The notes below the pieces were generated by a model, which saw only the letters and a list, made by a program, of their open reading frames with translations, had not been told where the DNA came from and did not search any database. DNA of 64,000 bases from Aphanomyces cochlioides (Eukaryota; Oomycota; Saprolegniomycetes; Saprolegniales; Verrucalvaceae): NCBI GenBank assembly GCA_019828595.1, contig JAHQRK010000040.1:1-64000 (forward strand), in the 5' to 3' direction. This document shows, piece after piece, positions 33,802 through 46,600 of this stretch (the first letter of the stretch is position 1; every line of letters begins with the position of its first letter). The translations under genes were made by a program, and so were the position numbers.

Positions 33802-34351
33802 CTCGTCTTGTGTCCTTCCTCGGAATTTGTCTCATTGTGAATATTGGGAGCTATCCGGACAAAATACTTGACGTCAAGTTTACATTTAATGAAAGATTTT
33901 GTATAATATACAAGTCAAAGTATGATTCCTACTGCAGGTTTAGGGGTTGAAGGGGTTCAAGAAACAAGAATGCTGATGACCAGGACATTCGACATCTTGG
34001 CCGTGTAGCTGCAATATTGAGTGGCCTAGCGAGAGTCAAATACGTCTGCATGAAGACGTCAATGAATACAAACCATCGCACTGTCGCTTGCGAGCTAGAG
34101 TGCTATGAAATAACGAAATCAGATCTATGTGGCCTCCCAAACGTCAGCGCTTTGTCGGCGAAAAATCGGCTTTCTTTCATCTAGCAAATGTACGCAGCAC
34201 GCCATCTTGAAATGTGTCATCAGTTACTTATTAATGCTGTCTGAGCGCTCTCTTCTGTGTTCAAGAGGTTCTACTATCGAAAACATGAACGGCAGTCTGG
34301 GCAAATGGAACAAGAGATCGAGCATTGAGATATTCTATATTAGGATGCGGT
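33802..34351. other. KIN17-CCDC146 flank, unit 2 copy
   Basis: Copy of 10903-11452. Nothing coding recognised. Confidence 0.4.
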
Positions 34352-36214
34352 TTAAATTTCAATGTCGCGGCGCTGTGGCGGTCGAATGTGGCGCATTGTT
34401 GATCCTGCCACGGTCGGTTTGAAAGGCGCTGCGTACCCGTACGGCTTTGGAATACCCAACTCGTCTGGAATGTAAGCATTTGGTCGTGGCTCGGCCGTCG
34501 TGCGTGTAATTTGTGACGAAAATGGTACTTGATTTGATGACATAGGTCTGCCGTCTTGTGCAATCCGCTGGGCTTCCCGACGGTACCATTCTTGTTCACA
34601 TTTGGCATTGGGTGCATTTCCGTTTTCAAAATTCCACACAGCCTCTTCGTACTCAAGCTGTCGGTCATGTTTCTCCTGCTGAAGTTTCATCGACGTGGCT
34701 TGAAACATTGACAGCTCCGAGACAGTCGCCATCATTTTGCGCGTTGTGTCTTTGATTTTAACTTGGAATGTATTGACTTTCTTGGCCAGCTGAAGTGTAT
34801 CGCGGCTGCCATCCGATGCTTGTGCGCGCAGTTTGTCCGACAAATTCGTCACTTCCTCAAGAACAAGTTCCTTCTCCAGTAGCTGCTCCTTCTTGAGATT
34901 ATACCGCTCTTCCAACAAGGCCAATTTTGCACTCAACTGATCTTCGTCGGGGTCGTCTCCTCCCAGCGCACGCCACCTGTCGCCATTCTTCGGTGTTTCC
35001 AGGTCTCTGCACATCATGTCGGTGACGACTCGTTCTTGCTTGAGGACGTTTTGAATTTCCAACACTTTTGTGGCGTACTCTGGAACTCTTGGCACTTGTT
35101 TGCGCGTGATTTCAATTTGTCGCTCGACGTCCAAGAGTTTAATCTGAAGCATGCGGCGTTGCTTGGTGGGCGAGTCGCTCTTTTGTCAATGCTTTGTCTT
35201 TTGCGACGCTTTCATTGCGGAGAACTTCAACTTCGTTATGCAGGATTTTGATCTTTTCTTTCATTTCAGCAAGAGCTTGTGAACTCGCTTGGATCAAATT
35301 GACATATTTGTTGCGTTCATTCTTGACAATGTCGTACAATGCGCTGAATTCCTTGAGGCGATTGCTTGTTTCATTGCATTTCTTGGCAATATCAAGGATG
35401 ACCAACTCTTTCATCTTGAGCTGTTGGTGGATTTCCTCTTCGTTGTCGACGGCCGTTGATGCTGCACGCGCCTTGATTTCACGCTGCGCACTCAGTAAAG
35501 CAATGATCTTTTGTTGCTTGCTTTCTTCTTGAACCCACTCGGCTAGCTCTGTCTCGAGTTGTTTCACGCGCGCTGTGAGTTGTTCCAGCTCCTCGACGCG
35601 GGTCTTCTCAACACCGTCCATTTTGAACATTCGTGCAATCAACACGTCAACATCCTGCTTCAGCTCGGCTTGTTCCGCGACGAGCTTTTTGTTCTCCGCG
35701 GCAATCGCTCGTAATTGATGCTCAGCATCGCTCACTTGCACTTGCATGTTTGGCAATAGACTCTTGGCACCATCGGCAACCATTTGTTTCTTCTTGAGAA
35801 CCTTCTTGAGTCTGTCAAATTCTTTCTGGATTGCACTCTGTCTCTCTGACTCGCCTCGAATCGTTGCATCAACATTGCGTTCGTCCATTTCAAGACGTAC
35901 TTTCTCTCCCAAGCGCATTGCATGGTTGTGCTTTTCCTCCGTGAGAAGCATATTGACATGGTTGACGTCGCGTTGGCGTTGGTCAATTGTACCCCGATGA
36001 ACGTCGAGTTTGTGGTTAAGTTGTTTTTGGACCTCGTCTGCTTCTTTTCGCTTCTCTTCCTGCGTAGCCAAAGCTGCGTCGACCTCAGCAAGTCGAGCTT
36101 TGATACGCTTGAGCTCGCCCTCGAGGTTTCAATTGCTTTGGCTTCGACATCATTTTGCTTGCCGATTCTATCCGGGTCTCCCTTTATTTTCATGAGAATC
36201 TTTTTCTCTGCTGC
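34352..36214 (-). pseudogene. CCDC146: CCDC146/MBO2 pseudogene, unit 2
   Basis: Same truncation, 305-bp deletion (at about 35161) and 1-nt deletion (near 36130) as unit 1. It differs by one base near 35146 (CTGAAG, as in the native gene, against CTCAAG in unit 1), so unit 1 carries the newer change. Joined to THOC2 at the same base. Confidence 0.95.
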
Positions 36215-37677
36215 TTTCAGAAATTGCGTGGGGAAATCACCAAGCTAGCAAGCAAAATCTCCTTGCCCTCATCGGTTCGATCATCCCCTTGTTTTATTTC
36301 GTCACACGTCGCTCGTATTATAGGTTTATTCGATCTAGACCCTAATCGTGTCTTGGACCTAGTCTTGGATGCATACGAAATGCACTATACGAAGGACTGC
36401 TTCATGGAATTGCTCACAGAATTCAAAGTCGATGGGATTGTGCACGTTCTTGGCTTCAGAGTTCAATATTATTCGCGATACAACCTTGCAGCTCCTCGCT
36501 CGTTGTATCGGCTGGCAGCCACAATCATTTAGAATGAGCTTCTCTCATTACACCTGCTTTATCCTCATTTGTCTCCTAAGAAAGAAGATATTGTCGCTTC
36601 GGCTGACCAAGAGCGCTTGGATATGATCCAGGCTGCAAAGTCTTTTGGCAAAGTCAATCTAAATGCCAAAAAGGATGAAGATGACGCTGACTCTAGCGAA
36701 AAACCAAAAACACAAGATTCAAACCAAGTGCATGGGCTCACCATTGGCTTGCTTGAAATCGGATCCACCCAACAAGGCTTTGATCTCATCATTGACTGGT
36801 TCATAGCTCGCAACGTTAACCCTCTTCAGTACCGCCCATTGACTTTGCAAGTGTGTCGCTTCATACACGAGTTTATTGATGAATTTTACCTACCATTTTC
36901 TCTCAAGAAGCTAGGCCTAGCAAAGTCAAAAGAAAATACCGCGGCCTCGAGTGATAGCCGCAGTCCGTACATTCGACGAGTTTCTAGCGCAAGTGCTGCC
37001 CAAATTATACCTTTTGGGTCCTCACTTGTGTCATTACCAGTTTTTGAGGACTAAATTGAAGAGGCCGTGGATTCTCTCATCTCAACGTGCTTTTTGCCCG
37101 CCTTGTCACTCCATCAATGCTGTCCGCATCTTGTCCACAAAATGTGGGATTTGCTCAAAAACTATTCGTGCCAAAAGCGCTACCTCTTTTATCAATTGTG
37201 GTAGAACAATACAAGTCTACCGGGGAATGGAATTGATGCTCATACAAGCCCAATCTGCTCGAGCTACGCGTAAAATCATGCGCCGGCTTACCGCTGATAA
37301 GACCAAACCAACCGGCCCTCTGCTGACTCATGTTGCGCACGCAACCCGCTGGTGGCATTCCGCACGATAATGCAGCAACTGCAATCTTACGAAAACTTGA
37401 TCCAACCGGTCGTGGAATCACTGAAGTATATATCCCCTTTATTATCCTACGTGCTGATTTCACAGCTCAGCCGTCCCCGAAAAACATTCAAAGCTGACGG
37501 TCAAAACGTATCATTGTGGCTGTCATCTCTTGCAAGCTTTTCTGGGAGTCTCTATCGCAATTATCCCACCGTGTAGTTGGGGGCTTTGCTTTCTTTCTTA
37601 TTTCAGCGGCTAAGTCAATTGGAAAGTGGCGAGTTAATCGTCCTCAGCGAGCTTTTGACCCAAATGGGTAATAATTT
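36215..37677 (+). pseudogene. THOC2: THOC2 pseudogene, unit 2
   Basis: Copy of 13316-14778 with the same stops and frameshifts. One substitution near 37222 (ACCGGGG against ACCCGGG in unit 1). Same ends, at CCDC146 on the left and P2 on the right. Confidence 0.92.
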
Positions 37678-38765
37678 GGCTGGCTTGGGCATGTCCGAGT
37701 TCACCTATCGATGTTTTTGCGACAACAGCGCTTGGTACTCCAACTCTTTGACCTGGAGTTGCAGCCGAGACATTTCGCGCTGGTGTTCTAGCTCTCGATT
37801 GGCCGCCACAACCTGCTGCTTGGAAGCTGCAAGCTGTTTTGCCATCACTTGCCTGCTGGCGGCATCGAGCAGTTCCGCAATGCGCCGTCATACTTGAGGC
37901 TATTCTCGAGCATCTTCCTCTCAATGTCTTTGACTTGTTATCAGAGATGAGCGAATGCTCGGCGAGACTGCCATTGTATTTGTCGGTAACTTTGCGCATG
38001 TGCCCATGGATAGTATTGCAGCCCTCACCATCGAGTAGATCCTTGCGCGCGCGACTCAATCGATGCTCCCAACTGCGCCGCCCATCATCAAGGACGCCGA
38101 CCTCAAGTTCTTTGTCGACGGAGACGGGAAGGCCTACAATGTAGAAATGCGTCGCAAGCGGACACTACAAGACATCCTTTTCAAAGCCAAGGATGTTGGT
38201 TCCTTGAGTGTGCGGACGATATTGTCGCTTCCAAAGACCGTACCAACATCCTTGGCTTTGAAAAGGATGTCTTGTAGTGTCCGCTTGCGACGCATTTCTA
38301 CATTGTAGGCCTTCCCGTCTCCGTCGACAAAGAACTTGAGGTCGGCGTCCTTGATGATGGGCGGCGCAGTTGGGAGCATCGATTGAGTCGCGCGCGCAAG
38401 GATCTACTCGATGGTGAGGGCTGCAATACTATCCATGGGCACATGCGCAAAGTTACCGACAAATACAATGGCAGTCTCGCCGAGCATTCGCTCATCTCTG
38501 ATAACAAGTCAAAGACATTGAGAGGAAGATGCTCGAGAATAGCCTCAAGTATGACGGCGCATTGCGGAACTGCTCGATGCCGCCAGCAGGCAAGTGATGG
38601 CAAAACAGCTTGCAGCTTCCAAGCAGCAGGTTGTGGCGGCCAATCGAGAGCTAGAACACCAGCGCGAAATGTCTCGGCTGCAACTCCAGGTCAAAGAGTT
38701 GGAGTACCAAGCGCTGTTGTCGCAAAAACATCGATAGGTGAACTCGGACATGCCCAAGGCCAGCC
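37678..38765. repeat. Palindrome P2, copy b (MSV199/T5orf172-type gene arms)
   Basis: Copy of 14779-15867: left arm 37678-38200, loop 38201-38241, right arm from 38242. Here the right arm lacks the extra A of unit 1 and carries GACGGCGC and GCCGCC as in the left arm, so the two arms are more alike than in unit 1. This is consistent with arm-to-arm conversion in unit 2 or drift in unit 1. It carries the same head-to-head MSV199-like and tail pieces on both strands. Confidence 0.92.
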
Positions 38766-38811
38766 ATAATGGTACACTGTACAACGATCCACGGCAAGCG
38801 GTGCGTGACAA

Positions 38812-38863
38812 GAAAGTGTATGTGTAGTAGTAACAAGGAATCTACTACTACACATACACTTTC
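38812..38863. repeat. Fold-back hairpin at sacsin end (unit 2)
   Basis: Exact copy of the 21-bp stem and 10-nt loop at 15914-15965. Confidence 0.88.
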
Positions 38864-41800
38864 GTGACACCATAATATAAGCAGGAATTTCGTCGTTCTG
38901 CTCGCCACACTTCTTGCTCTCGCCATTGCGCTTGCGACCGCACATGTGCGCTTCGAGCAAGGCAAGTAGTGGTAGAGTCGTTGATACGTCCTCTCATTTT
39001 ATGCTGAACACCCGAAACCACTGCATGGACGAGCGAACTGGAATCTCTTGGAGCTACGAATAACACATTGGCCTCTGAATCGACGTAGAAAAGACGAGAT
39101 TGAGCTCCACTTTTCGTAATATCAATGCCATTAGAAAGAAAAAAGCGAGTAGGGATATCGCGAACACAGCGGATTGTGAATGTACTCCAAAGTGATACGT
39201 CGATAGTTTCTCCCGGAGATTGGCATTCAATAATCTGGTGAAGTCCGTCAATAAATCTTGTGATTGGAGTCTTTGTGTTAGTTTTCTGGCATCTAGATTT
39301 CATCAACAAAACCTGGGGCCAACACTTCGCGAACAACAGTGCTTAGCTTTGGAGTTTGCGATCGAAGACAAAGTGGTCCACTTAGACTCGGATGCGCGAC
39401 TTCAATTCGCTGTGAGTCAATATCTTGCATGATCCAAGGAGCATCATTGTACACGCAGGCTTCAAGACTTGACAGTTTATTGTCGAATGTTGGAGTACTA
39501 TATAAGGATTGGACGCATCCAAAAGTTTGAGTACTTTCACTACTCATTTCATATAAGTTAAGGAAAGGACATTCTGTCTGGTGTTCCCTCAGCACATTCG
39601 CATAATCCCGGACATGAGATGCATCTTTGGTTCCAAGACGTCGGATTAGTTCATCGTTGGCTCCAAATACTCGAGGTACCTCGATAAAAAAAGGGGTCAA
39701 ATTACCTTTCAGTCGAAAGTATGGACGATTTGCTTTAACAAGACTGGCACCAAGTGGAATCGATGGTATATCAAATTGCTCGACATGCGAAATAAAGTAC
39801 TCGTGCAGTAGCATCACAATCTTCCTCATTCTTTGGTGATAGACGTGAAGTGGTTTTCGAAACATGATTTTGCACAAAATAGGAACGTTTCCATAGAAAC
39901 ATCGGTTGGCATACCAATACTTGTCAATATTTCAAGCCAATTATCAGAAGAATAAGGTGGCTGGGGAAAGTACTCGGGTGACTTCGCAAATATTGCACTC
40001 AAAGAGAATTTCGAGGATCCATGAACATGTTTGCACAAATGTAGGCACCATGTGCGCAAGGAAATAGCGGCGATTGCTTTAAAAAGGAAATTAATTCCAC
40101 CTTGTCATGCACGGTGGACTACTTTTCTTGATCATTTCTAGAATTTCATGTCTCTCGGCGGAACCGATCGCACTCTGAAACTGTGGGATTACGAATTGCA
40201 TTAACAACCGGGCCTCACTCAACACTTCCACATTTAACTCTTCGTAGAATGACACGAGAATTGGAGCATCCACTCGAATAAAAGACGATTTGGCTCTGTC
40301 GGATAAAAGACTAGGAAATGAAGCAATATCGTTGACTAATATGTAGTAAGTGCATTCGCTCAAACATATGTGACAGTAATCGCGGAAATAAGGGTAGCTT
40401 TCGAATCTGGTCAATTTGATTGCGATTGTATCGACCGTACTTGCTCACTCGTCCTGAAACAAAACTGAACGATATCATTTTTTTCGATTGAACTCCATGT
40501 CAAGGCATCCTAAATTATCAAAGCGGGTCTCTTCAACAGAATAAATCATAGCTTCAGCGTGGGAAAAATAGGCTAATTCAAGAAGTGGGGCTTGAATCTT
40601 TATCAATATGTGAAATATCGTATCTTTGTCCAAGTTGTTTTCAAATATCGATGATCCAGCAGTGTCCATATTATATCATCTGGATAGGTAACTTCAGCTA
40701 ACTTGTTGCCATCGTTGATCTTTTCGGCAGAGTCAAAGTTGTCCTCCTCGTAGAATTCTAATTAATGCTTGGCACGACACTCAATTTATGCGACTCTCCC
40801 GCTCCTGAGATAAAAATCTATCATTTTCGGCTGCATAGTCTTGCTGCAGAAGAGTCTGAAGCTCGTGCGCAAGTAGTATACAATTCCATAAGCAGATCAC
40901 TCGCTCAATGTGTCGACAGCACATGTGTTCTTTGGAAGAATAAAGTGGCAGCAAGAGCCAAGAATAAAATATGGACACCTGTGACGGAGGCACTTCTTTC
41001 CAAAATCGTACCATCCATAAGCCATCGATAATATCTTCATCCCATCGTATGATCTTTTGATGTTTCCAAGACTTGGGTAATTGGTTGTCAAGAGCCTGAG
41101 ATAAGAGTTGAAAAGCGAACATTTGAGCTCCAAGAGCTGAAACATATTTCGGATCTTGCAACGACGTTGACATTGTGCGTGTAAAGTCCAAACTTAAAAA
41201 TCTTGAGACCATTCGTGGCAATAATAATTGCTGATCAATTCTGGCAAAAATGTATTTCTCCATGAATATATGGTGGCCATATGGAATAACATCAACACTT
41301 CCAGCTGACAAAGCTAAAAGGGGCAATCCAGACAAATCAGCAAACGTATTTGAATTCAGGTTCCTCATGCAGTACTGCAAGAATGGGATACAAAGACAGC
41401 TGTGTATTGTTGAAATATGCACACGTTTGAGATAATTGCAAAGTATGCGAGGATGCAACGTTTGAGGCTTAAATAACGTGAGACATCCATCCACGACGTT
41501 CTTGGGTAATCGAAACATGGGAAAATGTAGTTGGAATAACGAGGCAACTTGAACGTGCATTGATTGTGTCTCCATCAAATAAACTTCATGAATTTTTCGT
41601 AAAGAGAAGTCACTCCAACGAAACAGGCTGTGCGACTGTAATTTAGGGGTAAATAAGTCGCTGTACGAGAGAACCAAAAGAGTGTCTCGATTTCTTTTAG
41701 CTTGGCCAACATACATACAAAAAACTTGGTCATCATCTAAACAATTTTAAACAGTATAGTTGGCGAGTTCAAAATGCTTCATGGTTAGTAGCAAATCTAC

Positions 41801-42662
41801 ATAAGCTGCAATAACAGCATCCTCGAGTAATATTTGATTCCATATCTCCCTGGATCAACATGAGGACAAAATGCGCCGAAAATTTTCTTGAGATGATTCC
41901 AATATGTTATCCCTTTCATTGGTAAATCTAAATCGGATAAAAGCAAGAAACCACCATTTATATGCACAGGAAGTCCCGTCCATAAGTCGGCTGGAAGAGT
42001 GCAAAAAAGCTGACCATTCACTGGGGGAGCTATGTCATCGTTTTTCTTGATCACACTGGCAACACTTATGTGAGGAACTACATTTTGCATTGTCTTCGCC
42101 AATTCTAAAGTGCGTCCCATCGCAAGGTTGCTGGAAACCAACCACTTTTCAACGGCAACTGCATTGTTTGTTTCGATCTTTACATCACAATAATTTATTG
42201 TTAAAGTCTCCTTTGGTGCCCGTCTGAAAAGAGTGGTGAATTGAAATGTTGGTTTCTTCTTCCATTCAGCATCTTGTAGAGCTTTCTTCTTTCAGCTAAA
42301 ATGTTCGGAGCATCTTGCAAATGAACGTCTACGATGGTATCGCTACTCTGATCCATGCCCAAGGCTCCATAATGAAGTGCACGATAAATATTGCGTAAAA
42401 ACCACTGAAGATGGCGCAAATTTCGAAAATGAGGCTTGAAGGCTGCGAAGAAACTCTTTGTCAAAATGGGCAATTCAGGAAAATGCTCGCTTGTATATTT
42501 TCTAATGGGACATCGCAATATTGTTCCTTTGACGTTTGCACCACGGGTATATTTGGTGCAAGTGGTAGGCAACAAAATGGAAGTATTTGGTCGAAGTAAA
42601 TTTGAAATTCGTTTGAATTCACTGCATAGCATACTGCCCCAACACTGTCCAGATACACACCA
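38843..42662 (-). pseudogene. Sacsin-like pseudogene, single copy in unit 2 (A4)
   Basis: Equivalent to A1 (including the 30-bp deletion near 40496), but directly followed by a full P1 palindrome, so unit 2 shows the arrangement before, or without, the 2.41-kb tandem expansion. The 311-codon stretch is 41716-40781. Small differences from A1 include loss of one A near 40124 (which opens a 107-codon stretch 40414-40091) and one T near 40671. Confidence 0.8.
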
Positions 42663-43640
42663 CTTGTGCGGCTCTTCTCGCTCATTTTTTGCTGTAAGTC
42701 CTCGACTTTTTTGTCAATAGTGAGCAAACGCTCGGCGAGGCTATCATTGTATTTGTCGGCAACTTTGCGCATGTGCCCACGGATAGTATTGCAGCCCTCA
42801 CCATCGAGTAGGAGCAACTCTTGTGATTTGCCAGACTTGTACCGCAATTCATCGGTAATCATACCGTTGAATTCCGTCTCGGCTTTGCTGAGCACATCAG
42901 CGGGCACCAGCACAAGCGTATCGAGCTCGCATTTGTCTCCAAAGGTGGACGCATGATCGTAAAAACGCTCCTTCATGTTGCTAGTGTGGCCAAACATAAT
43001 CACTCGCTTGCTGTCTTTGTGCTGGCCTGTGTCGACGAGGTAGAAGCATGCGATATTGTTCGGTACAACCTTCCAGAATGCTTTGACGAATCGCTTGTCG
43101 ACCCGGCACAGTTTTTTACCATGCATGCGCTGCATTCGACGCAGTCGCGGGTCGCGGACGCGTTTAGGTTGTGGATATACAGCCAAGTGATTGCGCAAAG
43201 CGTTCTGGAAGGTTGTACCGAACAATATCGCATGCCTCTACCTCGTCGACACAGGCCAGCACAAAGACAGCAAGCGAGTAGTTAAGTTTGGCCACGCTAG
43301 CAACATGAAGGAGCGTTTTTACGATCATGCGTCCACCTTTGGAGACAAATGCGAGCTCGATACGCTTGTGCTGGTGCCCGCTGATGTGCTCAGCAAAGCC
43401 GAGACGGAATTCAACGGTATGATTACCGATGAATTGCGGTACAAGTCTGGCAAATCACAAGAGTTGCTCCTACTCGATGGTGAGGGCTGCAATACTATCC
43501 GTGGGCACATGCGCAAAGTTGCCGACAAATACAATGATAGCCTCGCCGAGCATTTGCTCACTATTGACAAAAAAGTCGAGGACTTACAGCAAAAAATGAG
43601 CGAGAAGAGCCACAAGGATAAGCCGCGCATTGCGGATCTC
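42663..43640. repeat. Palindrome P1, copy c (T5orf172-type gene arms)
   Basis: Third copy of P1: left arm about 42663-43085, right arm about 43196-43618. At 43329 the right arm has GCG where the other two copies have GTG, matching its own left arm. The plus-strand T5orf172-type frame is open from 43191 to 43682. It joins sacsin A4 to the unit 3 dynein copy. Confidence 0.92.
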
Positions 43641-46600
43641 GGGTTCATCGTCACAAAAATACCAACATCTGAATGCAGTTGAACTGATTTCCCCAGTAAT
43701 TCAATGAAATTTGCTTGATTTGTTTGCTTTTTCGACGATAAGCCTGCTTGAATCGTCAGAATTTGCTGAGACACTGCCGACAACACGCGTTCTTCTAAAC
43801 GATTGAATTCATCGAAGCACCCCCAAGCGCCGACTTGACATAAACCAACAAATATGCGACCCATAGCTTGAAAATCGAAGTTTTCGTCACAATTAAAGAC
43901 CAACACAAAACGACCCAGTTGCATACCAAGTGCTTTAACACTCTCAGTTTTACCAGTGCCGGCTGGCCCAAACGGATTACCTCCCATACCAAAATCGAGT
44001 GCTTGAGTTAGAGTCAAGTAGCAGCGCTCAGTGAGAGGAGTATGCACGAGGCGTTCCCCAACACCTAAATATTCAAAACCATATGAAAAGCTAGCGTTTG
44101 CAACACAGATACGTAGTTTCTTCAACGGATCGTCTTCTTCGGGGAACATATAATGCCTCATGTGATACAACCATTGAAAATCATCAGGTCCAGCGAGTAT
44201 CAGCTTATTCAAGCGGCGGCTCACATCCCGCTGATGCACCAACTCAGTGATCAGCTGCTCGTACTTTTTACGAGTTTCTTGAGGTAAATCATACAGCACT
44301 TTTTCACTCAACACTTGTAAGACGCCTTCAACATGAGCCGAGACATCAGAGAAGTCGTTCGATCTGGATTTCAACACTTTTTCCATTTTTGATGTCCATT
44401 GAATTTGGGTAGCAAGGAGAATAATCTGCGCAGGATACATACTGATCCAATCCAAATAGTTTGTACTCTCACTCTTTACCACCGCAACTTCTAACATTGA
44501 CGCTAAGGTCATTCGCATTTGAGTTTCAACGTGGGCTAACCACACATTGATACGTGCATCTTCTTGTGGGTTAACAGCTTGTTTTAACCGAACGATTTCG
44601 CCCTCTTTTGACACCAGTCCCGTGATGGCACCATTATCTGCAATTTCAAATGCAGCAACCCCTGCAAACATTTTGTTCAAATGGCGCTGAATTTGCCTTG
44701 GTTCCTTGCTATTACCAATCATTTCGAGCAAATCTTCATCACCCACGAAATAGAATCGTGGGAAAGCAGCTCGTTGACGCTCCAAGTATTCACCCAAGGC
44801 TCGCTGAATACTGCCCATCATGTCCTGTTGACGTTCCAATGATTGATAGAGGTTTGGAATGTTGACAACTTCAAGAATCAAGGGCTTATGGCTCACACGT
44901 TTCATCGTAGAGACAAACTCGTTATCAACACTTTGGAAACGTGCGTATTCTTTTGGCAATTGTTGTTTGATGTCAGCAGATCCAAAGAAAATGCCTTCCA
45001 AGTACACCCATCGGCGCTGTACATCAATCCAAAAGTCAAAGATAGATTGAACCCTGGTCAGTCGCTCCTCCCAACTTTCGGCTTGTTCAGCAAAAACACG
45101 ATAATATGGGCTCTGCTTCATACTTTGCAAGCTATTCAAATGTTCTTCCACCTTCGAAAACATGTCATCCATCCCTTGATAATTCGACATCGATTTTGAT
45201 AATTCACCAAATCTAACGAGAACTGGGTCCAGTGCTCAGAAACCTGTCGAAGAAATTCGTCTAATGCCATTTCGCCTTGGGCTGTGCGTATAATATCTTT
45301 CAGTGAGCTGTCATGCATCGTCAATTTGGCCTCCCATAAATTTCTTAAGCTGAGTTCAGTAAATGACGAAGTAATGTTCAGCAGCTTCAGAATTTGTTTC
45401 CAATGCCTTTCACGGATGGCGTCTGACTTCAGATCCGACAAAAGAGAATTGATTGCTTTGTATGATTGAAGTGTTTGGACAAAGTAGTCGAATGCTTCGT
45501 ATTGTTGCATTCTAGCTATGGGAATGTTTTTAAATTGTCCAACAGCTCGTCCAGTTGTTTTCTTAGTTTGCGAGGTTGGATAGCACTCCAAAGGGTGTCC
45601 TTCAGATCATCGATTTGGTTCCATACAGAAGATAAGCCCTCCCACACTTCTCGTAGGCCATTCAATTCTTCAATGGTTCGTTCGAGTGTATCAAAATCGC
45701 TATCCTCATTACGAGAAATCAAGTTCAGTGCTTTTCTTGCCGCTTCCATTTTTTTTGTATCTTGAGCCAGCAAATTTAATTTCGTGTCAAAAATGATAAT
45801 GCTTTCTAAAGCAGCCTTCGGTGATATTCCACCTTGCAGTGGTTTTGAGGCATCCCACTCAGCAATAGTAGGTTGAATTTTCTTCACTAAAATACTGTGT
45901 TCGTCGATAATCTTTGCTTGCAATTGTGGCAATTGACTCTCCGTGGCATCTGTTTTGCGTTGTAGTAATTGAAGGAATGCTTCCCATTCGCCTTCAACGT
46001 TTGCCAGTTCTGGCCACGTAGGAGGGAATTTAAATCGCTGTCTTTTCAAAACTTTTTCTCCATTCATAAATGCTCTAATTGAGTGCGTTTAGTTGATACA
46101 TTTTCATAAAATGCAGTGATTTGAGAGCTGAGCATTTCGCCAAAATGTGATAAGAACACGCTATGCCAAGCATCATATTTTACGTTCACTTGTGCTTGTA
46201 CTTGTTGGAAATTCACAACAATAGGGCCGAAGCGTTTGGTGCTGGAAATAGTATCAAATTTGGAACGTTCATCTTTAATTTCCACAAGCAATTGCTGCCA
46301 TTGAATAATGTCGTCGCCAATCTTACTGATTACTCGCTGAGCTTCCATGTCCCACAAAGCTTGATACTGCAACCAGGTCAGAACATACTGTTCCAAGGCG
46401 TACAAATTATTGAACAAGACATCGTAGGCTTTCAATAACAACCCAGCAGGTAGCATTTGAAGAACCTCTTGGAAGCAATTTTCCTTTCGCCTTTGGCGGC
46501 GACGAACAGGAGATGGTACATTACTTACTGGTTTGAAAGCATCGTAAGTTGCACTATTAATCTTCTCCAAATTGCAAACCGCTGCAACCATACGTTCCAA

